Part shown: piece after piece, positions 24,487 to 35,127 of the stretch
Numbering within the stretch: position 1 is the first letter of the stretch
Layout of the letters: each line of letters opens with the position of its first letter
Program-made: the position numbers and the translations under genes
The notes under the pieces: generated by a model
Database searches by the model: none
The model's input: only the letters and a program-made list of their open reading frames with translations
Told to the model about the DNA's origin: nothing
Assembly (NCBI GenBank): GCA_031841125.1
Contig: CM063110.1
Coordinates: forward strand, 28,940,589-29,004,588
Length of the DNA: 64,000 nucleotides
From: Acanthococcus lagerstroemiae
Taxonomy: Eukaryota; Arthropoda; Insecta; Hemiptera; Eriococcidae
Reading direction: 5' to 3'

Positions 24487-24658
24487 CACTGGTAATATAA
24501 ACCGTGACAGTAGCCTCATCGAATCTGAATGGATGGCATGTATAATTTCCGGAGTCGTTTCTGTTCGCGTGAAGTATTAGCAGTCTGCTTCTTATCATTT
24601 TGGACGAGTTCTTCGTCAGCACAAGTGTGCCGTCGTGAGTTGTATCTTCACTGACAAT
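24487..24658 (-). CDS. dpr: dpr-like gene, exon for second half of Ig domain 2
   Basis: The exon opens after ttcttcgtag with ATTGTCAGT and ends at the donor G/gtaagt (24,481-24,486). It holds 57 codons plus 1 nt, phase 0 in and 1 out. The translation IVSEDTTHDGTLVLTKNSSK leads to MIRSRLLILHANRNDSGNYT, then CHPFRFDEATVTVYITS. RLLI and DSGNYTC are the E strand and the Y-x-C strand-F motif of an immunoglobulin fold. The match to Dpr Ig2 holds in spacing when joined to the upstream exon ending WFHDNK. NYT is a potential N-glycosylation site. The protein must continue 3' (membrane anchor or GPI tail), but that exon was not found. Dpr proteins are neuronal surface proteins that bind DIP partners during synaptic pairing. 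Confidence 0.85.
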
Positions 24659-24839
24659 CTACGAAGAAGAAAAAAAGGTCTTTCGAACTACATTCTTATC
24701 AACATGAGAGGCAGTTCAAAATGGTAGAGTATGTAAAAATGTAAATGTTATACCCACCGTCATTCATATAGTCAAGAGAATATTGAGAAAGTAGATCGTG
24801 ACTTAGGAAACGTAATTTGAGCATGGATGTGGCTGACAA

Positions 24840-25490
24840 TAAGTCCACTCATTGGGGTGGAAATACTTCGTTTCTTTCAATTCCGGAAAAATAATGTACT
24901 CGGGCATTCGTCAGTCACCATTCAAAGCTTCATTTGGCAGAACAGCACCTTTGGTCTGCACAGAACTGATCTGCGCTTCTACAGTTATTGCTAGCTTACA
25001 TTCTGAAGAGGACGTCGAAAATGTTCTGTCATTCATACAACTACATCCCTCACCGTTTCAAACACAGCCTGTCACAGACACAGAAAAAATTGCTGACGTA
25101 GCTTTGCAGATTGAGCAAATGCCGAGTAGTGAGGATGAAATGCGAATAGCAAGCACTTCGTAGTCGCATCAAACGGAACCAGGATGTTGCACTACTGAGA
25201 TTAGAGTCACAAGCCAAACGGAAGCAGATGGCGAGTGAGTTCAAATTCTCTCGTTTAGAGGAAAGCACAACCGGGACAACCGGTATTCGCATACTAGTCT
25301 TCGGTCGTAGTAAAGGCGACCCCAGAAATTTATTATATAGGTATCTATGTCATACGTTGCAATAAGTTTTAGAGGGAAGGAAATTTACTGTCAGGCGTTG
25401 TGATGAAAGTGAATGACGACTTTTATGAGATTGGTTCCCGAAACACGGTGTTCTACCTCAACTGTACTTGCGTAACTAAATCGTCCGAAA
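24840..25490 (+). mobile_element. Decayed retroelement-type integrase C-terminal remnant (KRAB-A/SCAN-like family)
   Basis: This sits in a dpr intron, on the opposite strand. A 103-codon frame (24,852-25,163) carries YSGIRQSPFKASFGRTAPLV, the end-of-integrase-core pattern 'hSGI.qSPf.alFG', followed by LHSEEDVENVL. Downstream, across frame changes, come SQAKRKQMASEF, GRSKGDPRNL and MKVNDDFYEIGSRN. Their order resembles the region after the integrase core in vertebrate and invertebrate KRAB-A domain-containing integrase proteins. No catalytic DDE part is present. It is dead: several frame changes and a TAG. The family label is from motif memory. Confidence 0.5.
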
Positions 25491-25964
25491 TAATTTAACC
25501 TTCCTCAATGAGGAAAAGGTTCCACGAAAAACAATAAATTTCTTTACATCAAGCCAATACGCAGAATTCGTTAGTTGGTAATCAGGGCTTCCAGAGATGT
25601 GTGTGGGCTTCTAAGTGTAGAACCAGTAGATGTCTTCGTAACAAAACAAAATAATACTGTGTAATTCGAGATGCCATAATTCATTGTCATGCTGCAATAA
25701 GTAGGCTAAACATTTTTACATGACATGGGAGGATGATGATAAAAAAAGTTATCCAAAATGAAGCTCATCCGATAGGAAACGAAAAGGGGTACAACTTTTC
25801 TTCTTAGCATTTTTTCATAAAAATCAATATGAAAGCCTCGAGCAACACTTTTATGAGCACACGTTCTTATGGTGTAATGTACACGTAACATGTTTTTGTT
25901 TTTGACATTAGCGCTCCTGGTGGAACTTACGTATGCGAATACATTCTTTGACCCAATGACGGTT
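25491..25964. other. Gene-free intron stretch
   Basis: No feature is recognised; this is within the dpr intron between the two Ig2 exons. Confidence 0.35.
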
Positions 25965-26001
25965 GACGGGTATTCTGGCTAACACAGTAACTCACTGTGT
26001 G
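25965..26001. mobile_element. Half copy of the 34.6-kb inverted-repeat element
   Basis: The segment gacgggtattctggctaaca followed by cagtaactcactgtgtga matches the right half of the 103-bp element at 34,561-34,663. The left half is absent. Confidence 0.55.
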
Positions 26002-26409
26002 ACCTCAGAGTTAAAGGTCAAATAACGGAACAAAAAGAGTCGAAAATAGAAAAAGAAAACAAAAAAAAACATGTTTTAAAACAAAGAAAAACACTTGTTC
26101 TGTTCTTTTTTAAACTTTTTTTCCAACCCTACCGCTAGAGTGCGCGATTGTCGAAAAACGTAGGACCCTACCATGCAAAATCTAACCAAGGGACATTTTT
26201 GAGTGTATGGAGTTATGTATACCATCGGATAGTGCTAGATGAGTGGAACACGATGAAAAAAGATTTTTATTAAAGACAGCTAACTCAGCGAGATAATAAT
26301 TCTCAAAAATCGGCTATAAACGGCGATGCTGTATGTAACTTTCTAACGGGAATACCTCGAAAATACAGAAATGTCGCTTGGTTGGGTTTTGCTATTAGGG
26401 TTCAACTTA
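26002..26409. other. Gene-free intron stretch
   Basis: Poly-A/T rich; no recognised feature. Confidence 0.3.
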
Positions 26410-26605
26410 TTGGTATGCACTATCAATATAAAGCGGCATGAAATTTTTGTACCGGACATGCTACCGTTTTGCTCTTAACATGTTCTGTGCTCCTACATAA
26501 GACAATCTGCTATTATCACTGTTTTTCAGAAATTGTCCCAGTTTTGAATCGTTAATTAGCATACATATCTTTAGTATGAAGGGGCATAAAATTATCAAAC
26601 TAAGC
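26410..26605 (+). repeat. ~200-bp dispersed repeat, copy 1
   Basis: Shared with 28,485-28,680: ggcatgaaatttttgt, ccggacatgct, ttttcagaaattgtccca, gttttgaatc and gaaggggcataaaatta. Identity is about 80%. A weaker third version of the 'agtatgaaggggca' phrase lies near 26,960. Next to it, a 27-bp direct repeat (ctggataacaaaaggg, then accttaggggc) occurs at 26,639 and 26,763. Confidence 0.7.
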
Positions 26606-28484
26606 ATTACGGCCTATTCATTTAATACACATGTGACCCTGGATAACAAAAGGGACCTTAGGGGCCAAAAATGGTTTCTGGGGTTTTTAGTGATTCAAAC
26701 AGCTTGCGACGTCCTCTTTCAGGTGGTATTATCAACAAGACCCAAAGCCATTGGGAAATGCACTGGATAACAAAAGGGACCTTAGGGGCAAACGGAGTCT
26801 TATCATGGTCAGAATAGATCGCAATTGCCGGAGACGCCGATAGTGTTGGTTTCACGTGTCGACAAACTATGCAAGTCATTATTTCCACTATTTTTCGAAG
26901 CTCCTAGCATCCTAGCTTGTAACTGTTTTAATATGTTATTTAGGTTGCATACCATCAGTATGAAGGGGCACGGATTTTCAAGTCAAACTTGCTCCCTTTC
27001 CAATAACTTTCTGTTTTCTGCATTCGTTTCCCCAATAACTTACCATCCTATTTCACTGGTTTAACACATTATCTCACTTGGTTGTTGTTTTTCAATTTTC
27101 AAGACTAATATTTTATTTAGGGAAATGGAAAATTGGCATTAGAAAACTGAAAACTGATCTACAACTCAGAGGTATACAGACTGGAAGCCCCCTCCCCCTA
27201 TGAAGCTAGTTAGTTGGAGAAACGTAAAGAAATTGAGCCGATGCGTGCAAGATGGACATATACTAGAAAAGTGTGTTTTAAGAAAAACGCATTTTAAATC
27301 TTAATTTCCTCACAACATTACTTAGACTAGAGATATACAGATCTTGTGTGGGTTTTAAATTATTGCTACAAGTGTCTAGATTTTGTTTTCTATGTGTTTC
27401 CAAGCCTGTAGTTCCTAGATTTTGCAACAGAGATCGTCAAAAAAAATTGTGTTTTATACGCCCTTTTGAAAATTATCAATTTTTCCGTAAGTGTTGGCTG
27501 TTTTTTCCCGCGTAATACTGCTTCAATTCGTTCACACCATCTTTGTCAACAGTAGGGTTGCATAGAAAAATGTTTCTTCTTCCAAATCATACCTCATGCA
27601 GGTCTGTATCTTTAAAATTGACTGAAATAGAAAAGAAAATTTGTTATTACAAATTCAGAAATAAACTTTATTCAAAATCCCTGTAAAATAATACCCATAT
27701 TGCTTCTGAAATGGGGTTGGGCGTACAAATTTTTTCACGGGCCACACCTCCCGGCCCCCACTCAAGTTGGAAATTTTACTAACATCCCCCTCACCCCAAT
27801 GCTCATCCCATTGCTACGCCTCTGATTACAAATATGAGAAACTGATAATTTTATTCGTATAGTTTTCGATTTTAAACGATAATATAACCAAAAGGGCGTA
27901 TAACACATTTCACAGAAAAACGAAATACTGCGGAACGGTTGATCCGATCGATTCAAGATTTTTGTCACAGATACTAGATAGGTGGAACTACCAGAAAATA
28001 CAATAATCTTAAAATGGGCGTATGTCTGATATACGCCCTTCTTGCACGCACGGGCTCAATTCACAAAACAATATCCGTTCTTGTCGATTATTAAGTTTCA
28101 GGTCACAAAAAGAAAAAATAAAATAAAACTGTAAACATTTTTGAGAGCTGACCGTAAATTCAACCTCATTAATAATACAAAACTTGGACAAAATTTGGTA
28201 AATAGTAAAACAAGCAGATTAGCAGATTTAAGGTGTGGAAGGTTTTATAGAAAGTAGTCTGTTTAGTACAAATTTTATGTTCTTTCATACCGACAGTATG
28301 CAACCCAACTGACAATCCAATCCGAGGAAAATCTTTGAAAAATACCAAAAATAACTATATCTACGATGTACCCTCAAAAAAAGCTTGTATGTGTTTGTTA
28401 GTGTGGTTGTGTGTATACACGCAACGTTTGCAGCTACATTGGCGCTCTCGACATTTCATTTCACATCTCAGTTTAATTGGGTTA
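26606..28484. other. Gene-free intron stretch
   Basis: Contains the 27-bp direct repeat mentioned for the preceding repeat, and old unrecognised sequence. A segment near 27,720-27,830 has a 'gggcgtacaaattttttcac' phrase and ends 'ttgctacgcctctg', like a degraded MITE. No gene is supported. Confidence 0.35.
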
Positions 28485-28680
28485 CACACTATCAGCGAAA
28501 AGAGGCATGAAATTTTTGTGCCGGACATGCTGCTTCTTTGCTCTTAATATTTTATACGCTCCTATAAAAGAGAAACTGCTATTTTCACTATTTTTCAGAA
28601 ATTGTCCCAGTTTTGAATCATTAATTGGTATGCATACCTTTAGTACGAAGGGGCATAAAATTATTAAACTAAGCAGGCTA
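28485..28680 (+). repeat. ~200-bp dispersed repeat, copy 2
   Basis: Partner of 26,410-26,605 in the same orientation, about 2.1 kb apart. Confidence 0.7.
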
Positions 28681-29423
28681 CTACTACCTCTTCATACCTT
28701 CTACTCACCTAATAGACATTATTTCCACCATTTTTATGGAAAACTGACATAAAACTGAAAGCTGTTGACTAAGACAGGGTGATTACTAGTTCGTTCTTCT
28801 GACTTGTGATCAGGCGCATATCCAGCGGAAGGAGTACTGGGATCTGTGACCCCCTCCCGAAAACTCAGAAAAAATGTGCGCCCCTAAGTAGTGCAAAAGT
28901 ACATGAAAATATTACTGACACTTTCACTAAGAGTCCATTTGTGGTTCTCACGATTTCTTTGCGATTCGTTGTTTGTCTCCATTGCTAGCTTTCAGTTATT
29001 CAATAAAGCATCAGCGTTCTTACATTATGCGATTAGCGTAAAGTTTGTTTCCGGGCAGGATTCACTATTAGGTCGAGCTAACTATATCCTATGCTCCAAA
29101 ATCTAAAAAAAAATGTCTTTCGTTTTTCTCGCGATTATGCTTCATTTAGTGTTTTTTCTTATTCGATTGGGCTGTGCCTGTAGGTAGCATACGCCATGAG
29201 GGCGCGAAAAAGTGTTTAGCCTAAGGGCGTAAAAAACCGTAATCCAGCCCTGCTGATTTCACTCGCGCCTTCATTGGGAAGATCATCTGTCCAACCACTT
29301 CAAACGCTATTCGCTTCGCCAGGTCATTGCCATGGTTATATGACCTACAGGTACATATGCTTCATTTTCAACATACAGACATTTAGAATTACCATATTCA
29401 AAGTGGGATATACACATACGAAC
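28681..29423. other. Gene-free intron stretch
   Basis: From about 28,811 (caggcgcatatccagcggaa) to 29,253 (aatccagccctg) the ends loosely mirror each other, as in CAGGGC-type MITEs, but I find no target duplication. Confidence 0.3.
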
Positions 29424-29587
29424 CTTGTTATCATGAAACCAGATTAAATACAAGTCCAGATCCCACTGATCTTTTGATTTGGATAAACCCTGAGCGTGAG
29501 ATCGACCTATGCGTACGTCACAGGTGATATTTAACATGCCGCCTTCTGCAATTTGGATTTCCGATCCCTCTAGGATCTTGGTACTAC
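29424..29587 (-). CDS. dpr: dpr-like gene, exon for first half of Ig domain 2
   Basis: Acceptor acatttaag, then GT AGT ACC AAG; the exon ends AAC AAG before gttcgt. It is 164 nt, phase 1 in and 0 out, and fits both neighbours. It reads STKILEGSEIQIAEGGMLNI then TC, the A-B strands of Ig2 with the first cysteine and an N-glycosylation site (NIT). The segment between that cysteine and the core tryptophan (LIWFHDNK) is CDVRIGRSHAQGLSKSKDQW plus DLDLY. That is about twice the usual Dpr length and so an extended B-C loop. The donor gttcgt is weak. The frame stays open past it with a gtaatt site 40 nt on, but only the gttcgt choice keeps phase with the next exon and aligns WFHDNK-IVSED to the family. 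Confidence 0.85.
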
Positions 29588-30615
29588 CTTAAATGTAAGT
29601 AACTGGTATTGAAATTTTTCGTAGTGAGACAAAAAGGCGAAAGAATATCTGAAAGTAATTGATTATCAGGGTGCACTGGCACCAAACCCATATGGAGTGA
29701 AGATCAGTTGCTCTACATGGCAATTTCCATGTGGAGCGTCACTCCATATGAAAAATAAAAATAAATTTAAAAAAAAACAATAAACTAAACAAAGAAACAA
29801 TTGGAGTTTTTCCCGAAAATTTTTCTGCTATGTACTTTTACAAAAAAGTACGATATCAACTTTAAAATTTTCACCTCGCTCCATATGGGATTTATAAGCT
29901 TCGGTGCCCTTGTCAGGAAGCGGATTTTCATGAAATCGCATGTTTATCTGTGTTGAGTGAGAAACGGTATGTTTAAAATACTTTTACATTTCAAATCTTT
30001 CCAAGCAAAATGAGCCCTATTTGTTTTCGCATATTTTGCATAAAATATTTGATCTATCAAAGCTTATTTTTGCACATTTTGGTCATTTTTAATTCATATT
30101 TAACCTTTTAGCGCGTATTTCCTTAGTTTTTTTATTTATTTTATAGGACAGATTTCCATAGTTTCACTTTTTTTTTCCAAGTCGAAAAAAGTAAATAATT
30201 TTTAAATTCTTCACTGGCGCTTTGGAGGAGGCGTGGAATGAAAAATCGCGTTTTTTCAAATAGTAGCGCTCCAAACGCAGATTTACGCTACTAATTTTGC
30301 AAAATTCAATTCGTAAGGCCCCCGCCTTTATTTGGATTCGTGGTATCTATTTCGAACATGTTTTGATAATGCGATTGTATGAAGTTTCGTTACCTGCTTG
30401 ATCAACTAATTTTATTCTTCTCTCAACTTCAGAATGAGGTACAGCTCTTCACGTTCGTAAAAATGGCACCCATATTGTTAGCGCATATTCTCAAGTTTTT
30501 AAAGCATATTTTGAATTTTCTAACGCATATATTTGCGCATATTTCATCTGTTTTTAACGTATAAAAATCCGCTCCCTGTTGATTAAATACATCGTGATAC
30601 CTAATAACATCTTAC
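29588..30615. other. Intron between linker exon and Ig2
   Basis: Around 29,670-29,920 the phrase cccatatggag occurs inverted on both sides (accaaacccatatggagtga against cgctccatatgggattta), pointing to a small palindromic element without clear boundaries. Confidence 0.35.
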
Positions 30616-30747
30616 TTTCGAAATCCTCTCGAGGAAATTTGAGCAATTCACCAACTTCATCGTTAGCAATATCAGTCTTCTCTCGGTCTCCATTGTCTTC
30701 GATAGCGTCATCAAGAAACTGTTGGATTGGGTTTCTGGTTAGCGGAT
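30616..30747 (-). CDS. dpr: dpr-like gene, acidic linker exon between Ig1 and Ig2
   Basis: Acceptor gtaaaattcag, then AT CCG CTA; the exon ends GAA A before gtaagatg. It is 132 nt, phase 1 in and 1 out, agreeing with the Ig1 exon (ends CTT G) and the Ig2 exon (starts GT). It encodes DPLTRNPIQQFLDDAIEDNG followed by DREKTDIANDEVGELLKFPR and EDFE. This is a 44-residue, strongly acidic stretch with no Ig strand pattern. Known Dpr proteins join Ig1 to Ig2 by only a few residues, so this exon is an insertion into the linker. It could be alternatively spliced: skipping it keeps phase, since CTT G joined to GT AGT ACC stays in frame. The evidence is splice sites and phase, not homology. Confidence 0.7.
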
Positions 30748-31148
30748 CTGAATTTTACAAACAAACATGCCATAGGCATAATAAGTGTTTGGCCGTTCGC
30801 TCATGTCAGTCGCACTAGACAAGGACAGTTAATTCATGAAACAGTTTTCGAAATTATGAAGCGAATAAGTAGGCAGTGTTGACTGGAACCGAATTTTGAG
30901 GCAAGTAGCGCCTGAACATATATCAAGATTTTAAGACTCCAGACAATATTGGTTTATTAAAATGACAGGGAATGAAGAACTGTCAGAAATATCATTTCGT
31001 CAGTTTTACTCAATTTTGTACCGTTCTTGAATTAACTGCGGGTTTCCCAATGAAATAACAGATTCATATGAAACGTCTCAATTTCATGAGAACTTTGCTA
31101 AAGATATTTTTTGTGATTTTTCATCAGAATTTGACCAAGTTCCCCATA
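30748..31148. other. Intron stretch, nothing recognised
   Basis: Between the linker exon and the MITE at 31,149. No feature seen. Confidence 0.3.
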
Positions 31149-31900
31149 CTCGTAATCAGGAATGTTTGTTTACACATAGGCAATACTTTTCTTCATTTCG
31201 GTGTAAGGAAATGTGTAGACAGTAAATAAAAGTAGATAAACGTAAATAGTTCCGAAAATGATTTTAAAAAAAGCATATCTTCATGCAATCAGTTAATCAC
31301 AAATTCACAATAATAAATCCAAATTTAATTTCTTTGGCTTATTGAATTCACAAAATCACAATTAAGAGATTGCAGATTTTAATTTTAATAATGTGCGACC
31401 TGGAATCATGAAATGAGCCTCTCATGCGAAAACAGGGTTTTGAGATACACGAGTGTAAAGATGAGATGGTGGTAGAGATGCGCACAGATGTACATAGCGT
31501 ATACATCTGTGGTGGTGCGTTTATGCGTTGCTATGACAATCGCATCTCGTACTCTTGTTCTTTATCATTCCCGTAGGCCCGTTTCACACGACACTATGTA
31601 AATGGATGTTTTTAAACTTTTAACGTAAGTTTTAAATGCGATTTGCGGAAAAACTAATGAAGATAGGAAGCTGCGATTTGTTTCATTCGAAAGAGCGTGA
31701 TTTTTTCTATAATAATTGTCAAGGACGTGAAAAATGATTTTTTGACACCACACACATTTCATGGTTCCAGGTCACATATTAAAACATTTAAAAGTTAAAA
31801 CTATCAATTTTACTTTGTTGACATTTGTTTATACTTTGCATTTATCTACACTATTTGTCCACATTATGTATTTGTCTACACCAACATCCCTGCTTGTAAT
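31149..31900. mobile_element. hAT-type MITE-like element, long copy
   Basis: Element 31,157-31,892 starts caggaatgtttgtttaca and ends caccaacatccctg, flanked by ctcgtaat and cttgtaat (7 of 8 match). It shares both ends and the gattttaaaaaaagc block with the 238-bp element at 51,104. It is about 500 bp longer through internal sequence that includes a palindrome (cagatgtacatagcgtatac with atctg). Confidence 0.75.
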
Positions 31901-32143
31901 TCGACAGATTTGTCTATTGTTAGCTCAGGTGGCGTGGCGTTCCCATATCACATTAATTAGCATACCTCACCCCAAAAGCCCTTAGCAGACCTTGGTTGCA
32001 AAGTCTGGGGTTAGTGGGGCTATCCTGTCCAAAAAAAAACCGATTAGCGTCCATCTATGACAAAAACACGACAGGCCAATCTGAGCTTCGTTATTCGCTT
32101 CTAGTTAACTGAAGCGAGATGGACCAATGCTAGACATTTTTAC

Positions 32144-32351
32144 CAAGTACTGCTAAATACACCGAAAATGATGAAATCGGCTGCGTGCTGATTTGGCACT
32201 CATAAACGCCAGTGTCCTCGACTTGAACATGGTTTATCTTAAGAGTCCAGTTCGTAGCAGCATCGGTTAAAATTTCAAATCTTCCATCATGCGTAAAAAC
32301 GTAATCGTTGACAGTTAGAATATGCAGGTCGCGATGCCGAATCCACGAGAC
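32144..32351 (-). CDS. dpr: dpr-like gene, exon for Ig domain 1 (C strand to end)
   Basis: Acceptor taatttcag, then GTC TCG TGG; donor G/gtaaaa. The exon is 208 nt, phase 0 in and 1 out, 69 codons. It begins VSWIRHRDLHILTVNDYVFT, the signature of Dpr first Ig domains, and continues HDGRFEILTD, NWTLKI, then VQVEDTGVYECQISTQPISS and FSVYLAVL. DTGVYEC is the strand-F cysteine motif and CQIST is family-typical. The starting cysteine of the disulfide must lie upstream. Function by family: extracellular recognition by heterophilic binding to DIP proteins. The exon boundary directly before VSWIR and the phases support a functional gene, not a retrocopy. Confidence 0.93.
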
Positions 32352-32406
32352 CTGAAATTATTCAAAAGAATGTAAGTACATAAGTAGGAAAGCATAGAAC
32401 CTACAC

Positions 32407-32432
32407 ATTATTTTGTGAGCAGTACGTGCAAC
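32407..32432 (-). CDS. Possible 26-nt microexon of the dpr-like gene
   Basis: Between the A-strand exon and VSWIR a phase-1-in, phase-0-out piece is needed. The only candidate I found reads GT TGC ACG TAC TGC and on to AAT AAT, after acceptor gggcttctag and before gtgtagg. It would add CTYCSQNN and supply the missing strand-B cysteine, 10 residues before the core tryptophan against the usual 12. The donor is non-ideal and the fit is short, so treat it as a proposal. Confidence 0.25.
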
Positions 32433-32591
32433 CTAGAAGCCCTTGGAATTATTTATTTCATTTGAGGATATTATCCTCTCCCTTTTCTTTCACTCCAACA
32501 AAAATAAAACTTTTGTTAGTTGGATATTTCTGATAATGATGCCTGCGTTGAAATCCCTGAAAGCTAAGGAGTGATAAAGCAGGCAATTTAC

Positions 32592-32654
32592 CTATAGTCG
32601 GATATGTGGCTACTATGACATTGGGTGACTGCTCACTTTGACGCACTGTACAAA
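32592..32654 (-). CDS. dpr: Probable dpr-like exon: end of leader and A strand of Ig1
   Basis: Acceptor aatttctacag, then TT TGT ACA GTG; donor ACTATAG/gtaaat. It is 63 nt, phase 1 in and 1 out, matching the leader exon at 36,192 (ends AAG T). It reads CTVRQSEQSPNVIVATYPTI and would place a mature N-terminus ahead of an NVxV A-strand pattern. An alternative is that CTVRQSEQSPN itself is the B strand joined straight to VSWIR through a poor gtcata donor; then another exon would be missing upstream. Confidence 0.45.
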
Positions 32655-34560
32655 CTGTAGAAATTGGGTTGGAGAACTGGGATATTTTTTAGCATTTTTA
32701 TGATTTTACTATTGGGTATACTTGAGCAAAACCGTAACGAAAAACCTAACGCTCGCCCGACACGAATTCAGTGGTTGACATTTCCATGGAAATTTATTTT
32801 AGCATTTTATATGCTTTTACTACTGGGTAAACTTGAGCGAAAAACCTAACGTTCCACGTATTTTTGGGTAGTTGACTGACTGACTAACCGGTTGACTGAC
32901 TGACTAACCGATTGACCAGATGGACTGACTGACCTGTTTTCTTGAATATTGCATCAGATTCTTGATACAGAGCTTCACTTGGTCCAAAATTCAAATTTTG
33001 GATTCGAAATAGGCAAAACTGATGACTTAGTTTGAAAAGTAAGGTATCGAAAAGAGGGTTTAATGGCGCTGATTTTGAAATATTGCATGAGATTTTCGAT
33101 TCGACCTCGATTTGGATCTCAAGTTTAACTTTTCAATCGTTCAATGGCCTCATTTGGCTAAGTGGAAAAAATTGAACATGGCATCGAAATAGGGATTTGT
33201 TGTGCCTGAGTCCGAAAATTCGATCTCATTTTCGATGCCCCAAATTCGATTTCTTTTCATTCAAAGGGATTAACTGAGCTGTACGAGAAAATTCGAAGCA
33301 TTGGAATACGGAGTTATGTGGGATTTTCTAATTTTAATGGAACAATGTGGAATATATTCTCTGAATGATTATGAAACCTCCCGCCCGACAAAATTTTCCA
33401 CAGAATTTTGAGATAAGTGTGCTAAGGGATACCGCGATGGGGTGACATTACACGTGTCCGTGAATGAACATGGAAAAAGTTGTAAATGTAATGTTATCTA
33501 CGTATTAAAAGTGCCACCATAAATTGATATGTATGAATATAGATTTATGCAAAAAGCTAACGAATGATGTTAACCATAAGAACCGTACTCTTTCTTTATT
33601 CCAAAAATCATGAGAAGAAAACAAATGAGACCTTTCTATATCAAAAGGCCGAGAACGTAATCATGAACGTATGTCCTCGGCATCTATGAAATGCAAAAAC
33701 ATCCCGAATTGTACTTGTTCATTCACTAGCAATGAGATAGAACATTGAAACTGACCACTTACTGCTTATACAAGAACAAATACACAGTTTTGTGCAAATT
33801 CACCCCCCACGCGTTTTTGCGCTTTTTCAGCAAGTGCTCCAAAATTATGCTGATTAATACCTACACAATATAGTTTACTTTTATCACGACTGCGATCAAA
33901 TTTTGCGGGTAGTGATATCTACCGAACACATAATTTTCTTTCATTATCTGAAACAATTTCTGTAATGTATGTAATTTGTACATGCTTTTTGAAGCTTTGC
34001 ACAAACAACCTGATAAAGCTGCCTGGAAATAGCAGAACCCAAAATACCCAAGAATAATGGGCTGCCATTTTGACTCATACCGCGCTCGTCGGTGCCAAAT
34101 TGACTACGCGGTACGCTCCGCATGGTCGGATCTTAGACCATACATAGGAATGATAGACCGCTAATGTTTAGGTACCTACAAAATACTGTGACCAACATCG
34201 ATAGGTGATAGCTGCGTAGAAAAAGGACCTTCGATCAATGTATTTCCTATAAGACGGAAGTCCTCCTTCCACGTCGCGCTTCTAATATCTAATTCCGCTT
34301 ATGATCAGCTGATGGTTCCATTTATACACATTTACATACTATACTACTTATGCACATGCTGTGCGACATGTTGGTCACACTCTATAATGCGGGCTTTTAT
34401 GAAGCGCTAGCAGTCTATCATTCGTGTAAGGTCTAAGAGTCGGATTCGGCATCCGCGGGCACGGTGTGCGCCAAAATGGCGACCCATTATACTCTCCCGT
34501 GTGTAGGGCTTTAGAAATAGTGGAATAGACTTAGAATATAGACCTCTCGCACAACTACGT
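32655..34560. other. Intron of the dpr-like gene with old repeats
   Basis: Two diverged copies of a ~140-bp phrase (ttactattgggtatacttga and actactgggtaaacttgagc) sit at 32,690 and 32,815. A 19-bp tandem (gttgactgactgactaacc) covers about 32,870-32,930. From 33,000 to 33,350 an old 'gatctcaagtttaac / catcgaaatagg' repeat resembles 42.0-43.3 kb. No gene is seen. Confidence 0.45.
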
Positions 34561-34663
34561 CACACAGTGAGTTACTGTTAGCAGAACGATATCCGCCTTT
34601 GGATTAACAAACATATTGACTCCCATAAGACGGGTATTTTTGCTAACAGTAACTCACTGTGTG
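34561..34663. mobile_element. 103-bp element with perfect 23-bp inverted ends
   Basis: The plus strand begins cacacagtgagttactgtta (34,561-34,583) and ends with its exact complement (34,641-34,663), leaving a 57-bp middle. Flanks 'tacgt' and 'atgtcac' give no clear duplication. A right half recurs at 25,965. This is a miniature inverted-repeat element of unassigned family. Confidence 0.8.
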
Positions 34664-35002
34664 ATGTCACATAAAGGAGTTTTATTACACTCAGTTAGTT
34701 TTACACCATAACTGCAATATCCTACATTACGAGTCACCTTCTCACCTTTCGAGTCACGCGTCAGTGTTGCCATATACATTCTATTTTTCCCTCGCGCTTA
34801 TAGGAGTAATGATAACACACGTGTGCCAAAAGTCACCCCATGATTGTAAAGTCATCCCGTATTATGGTACCCAATCTTATTTCAAAGTACAAAGATAAAA
34901 ATTTCTGCTGTAGTTTATTTCCATAAATGAATATCAACAACTATAAATTCATTATAATTTTAGGCTAAATTGAATACCTTAAGAATTATATACGAGTATC
35001 AA
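34664..35002. other. Intron stretch, nothing recognised
   Basis: No feature beyond general AT-richness. Confidence 0.3.
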
Positions 35003-35127
35003 GTAGGTATTTAATGTTTGGTGGAGCGTATGGCGATGCACGCATGTCAAAGTGGCTCCTCTGATACCGCACCCCTCGCCCTGGAAACTACCCTTTCATC
35101 GAGTATCGTATCAGTGACTGTAGGTAT
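35003..35127 (-). mobile_element. SINE family A, 5'-truncated copy with target duplication
   Basis: Family text atgtttggtggagcgtatgg, gcgatgcacgcatgtcaaag and gagtatcgtatcagtgac runs over about 35,014-35,117. The 8-mer gtaggtat lies on both sides (35,003 and 35,120) and is the likely target duplication. Confidence 0.75.
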
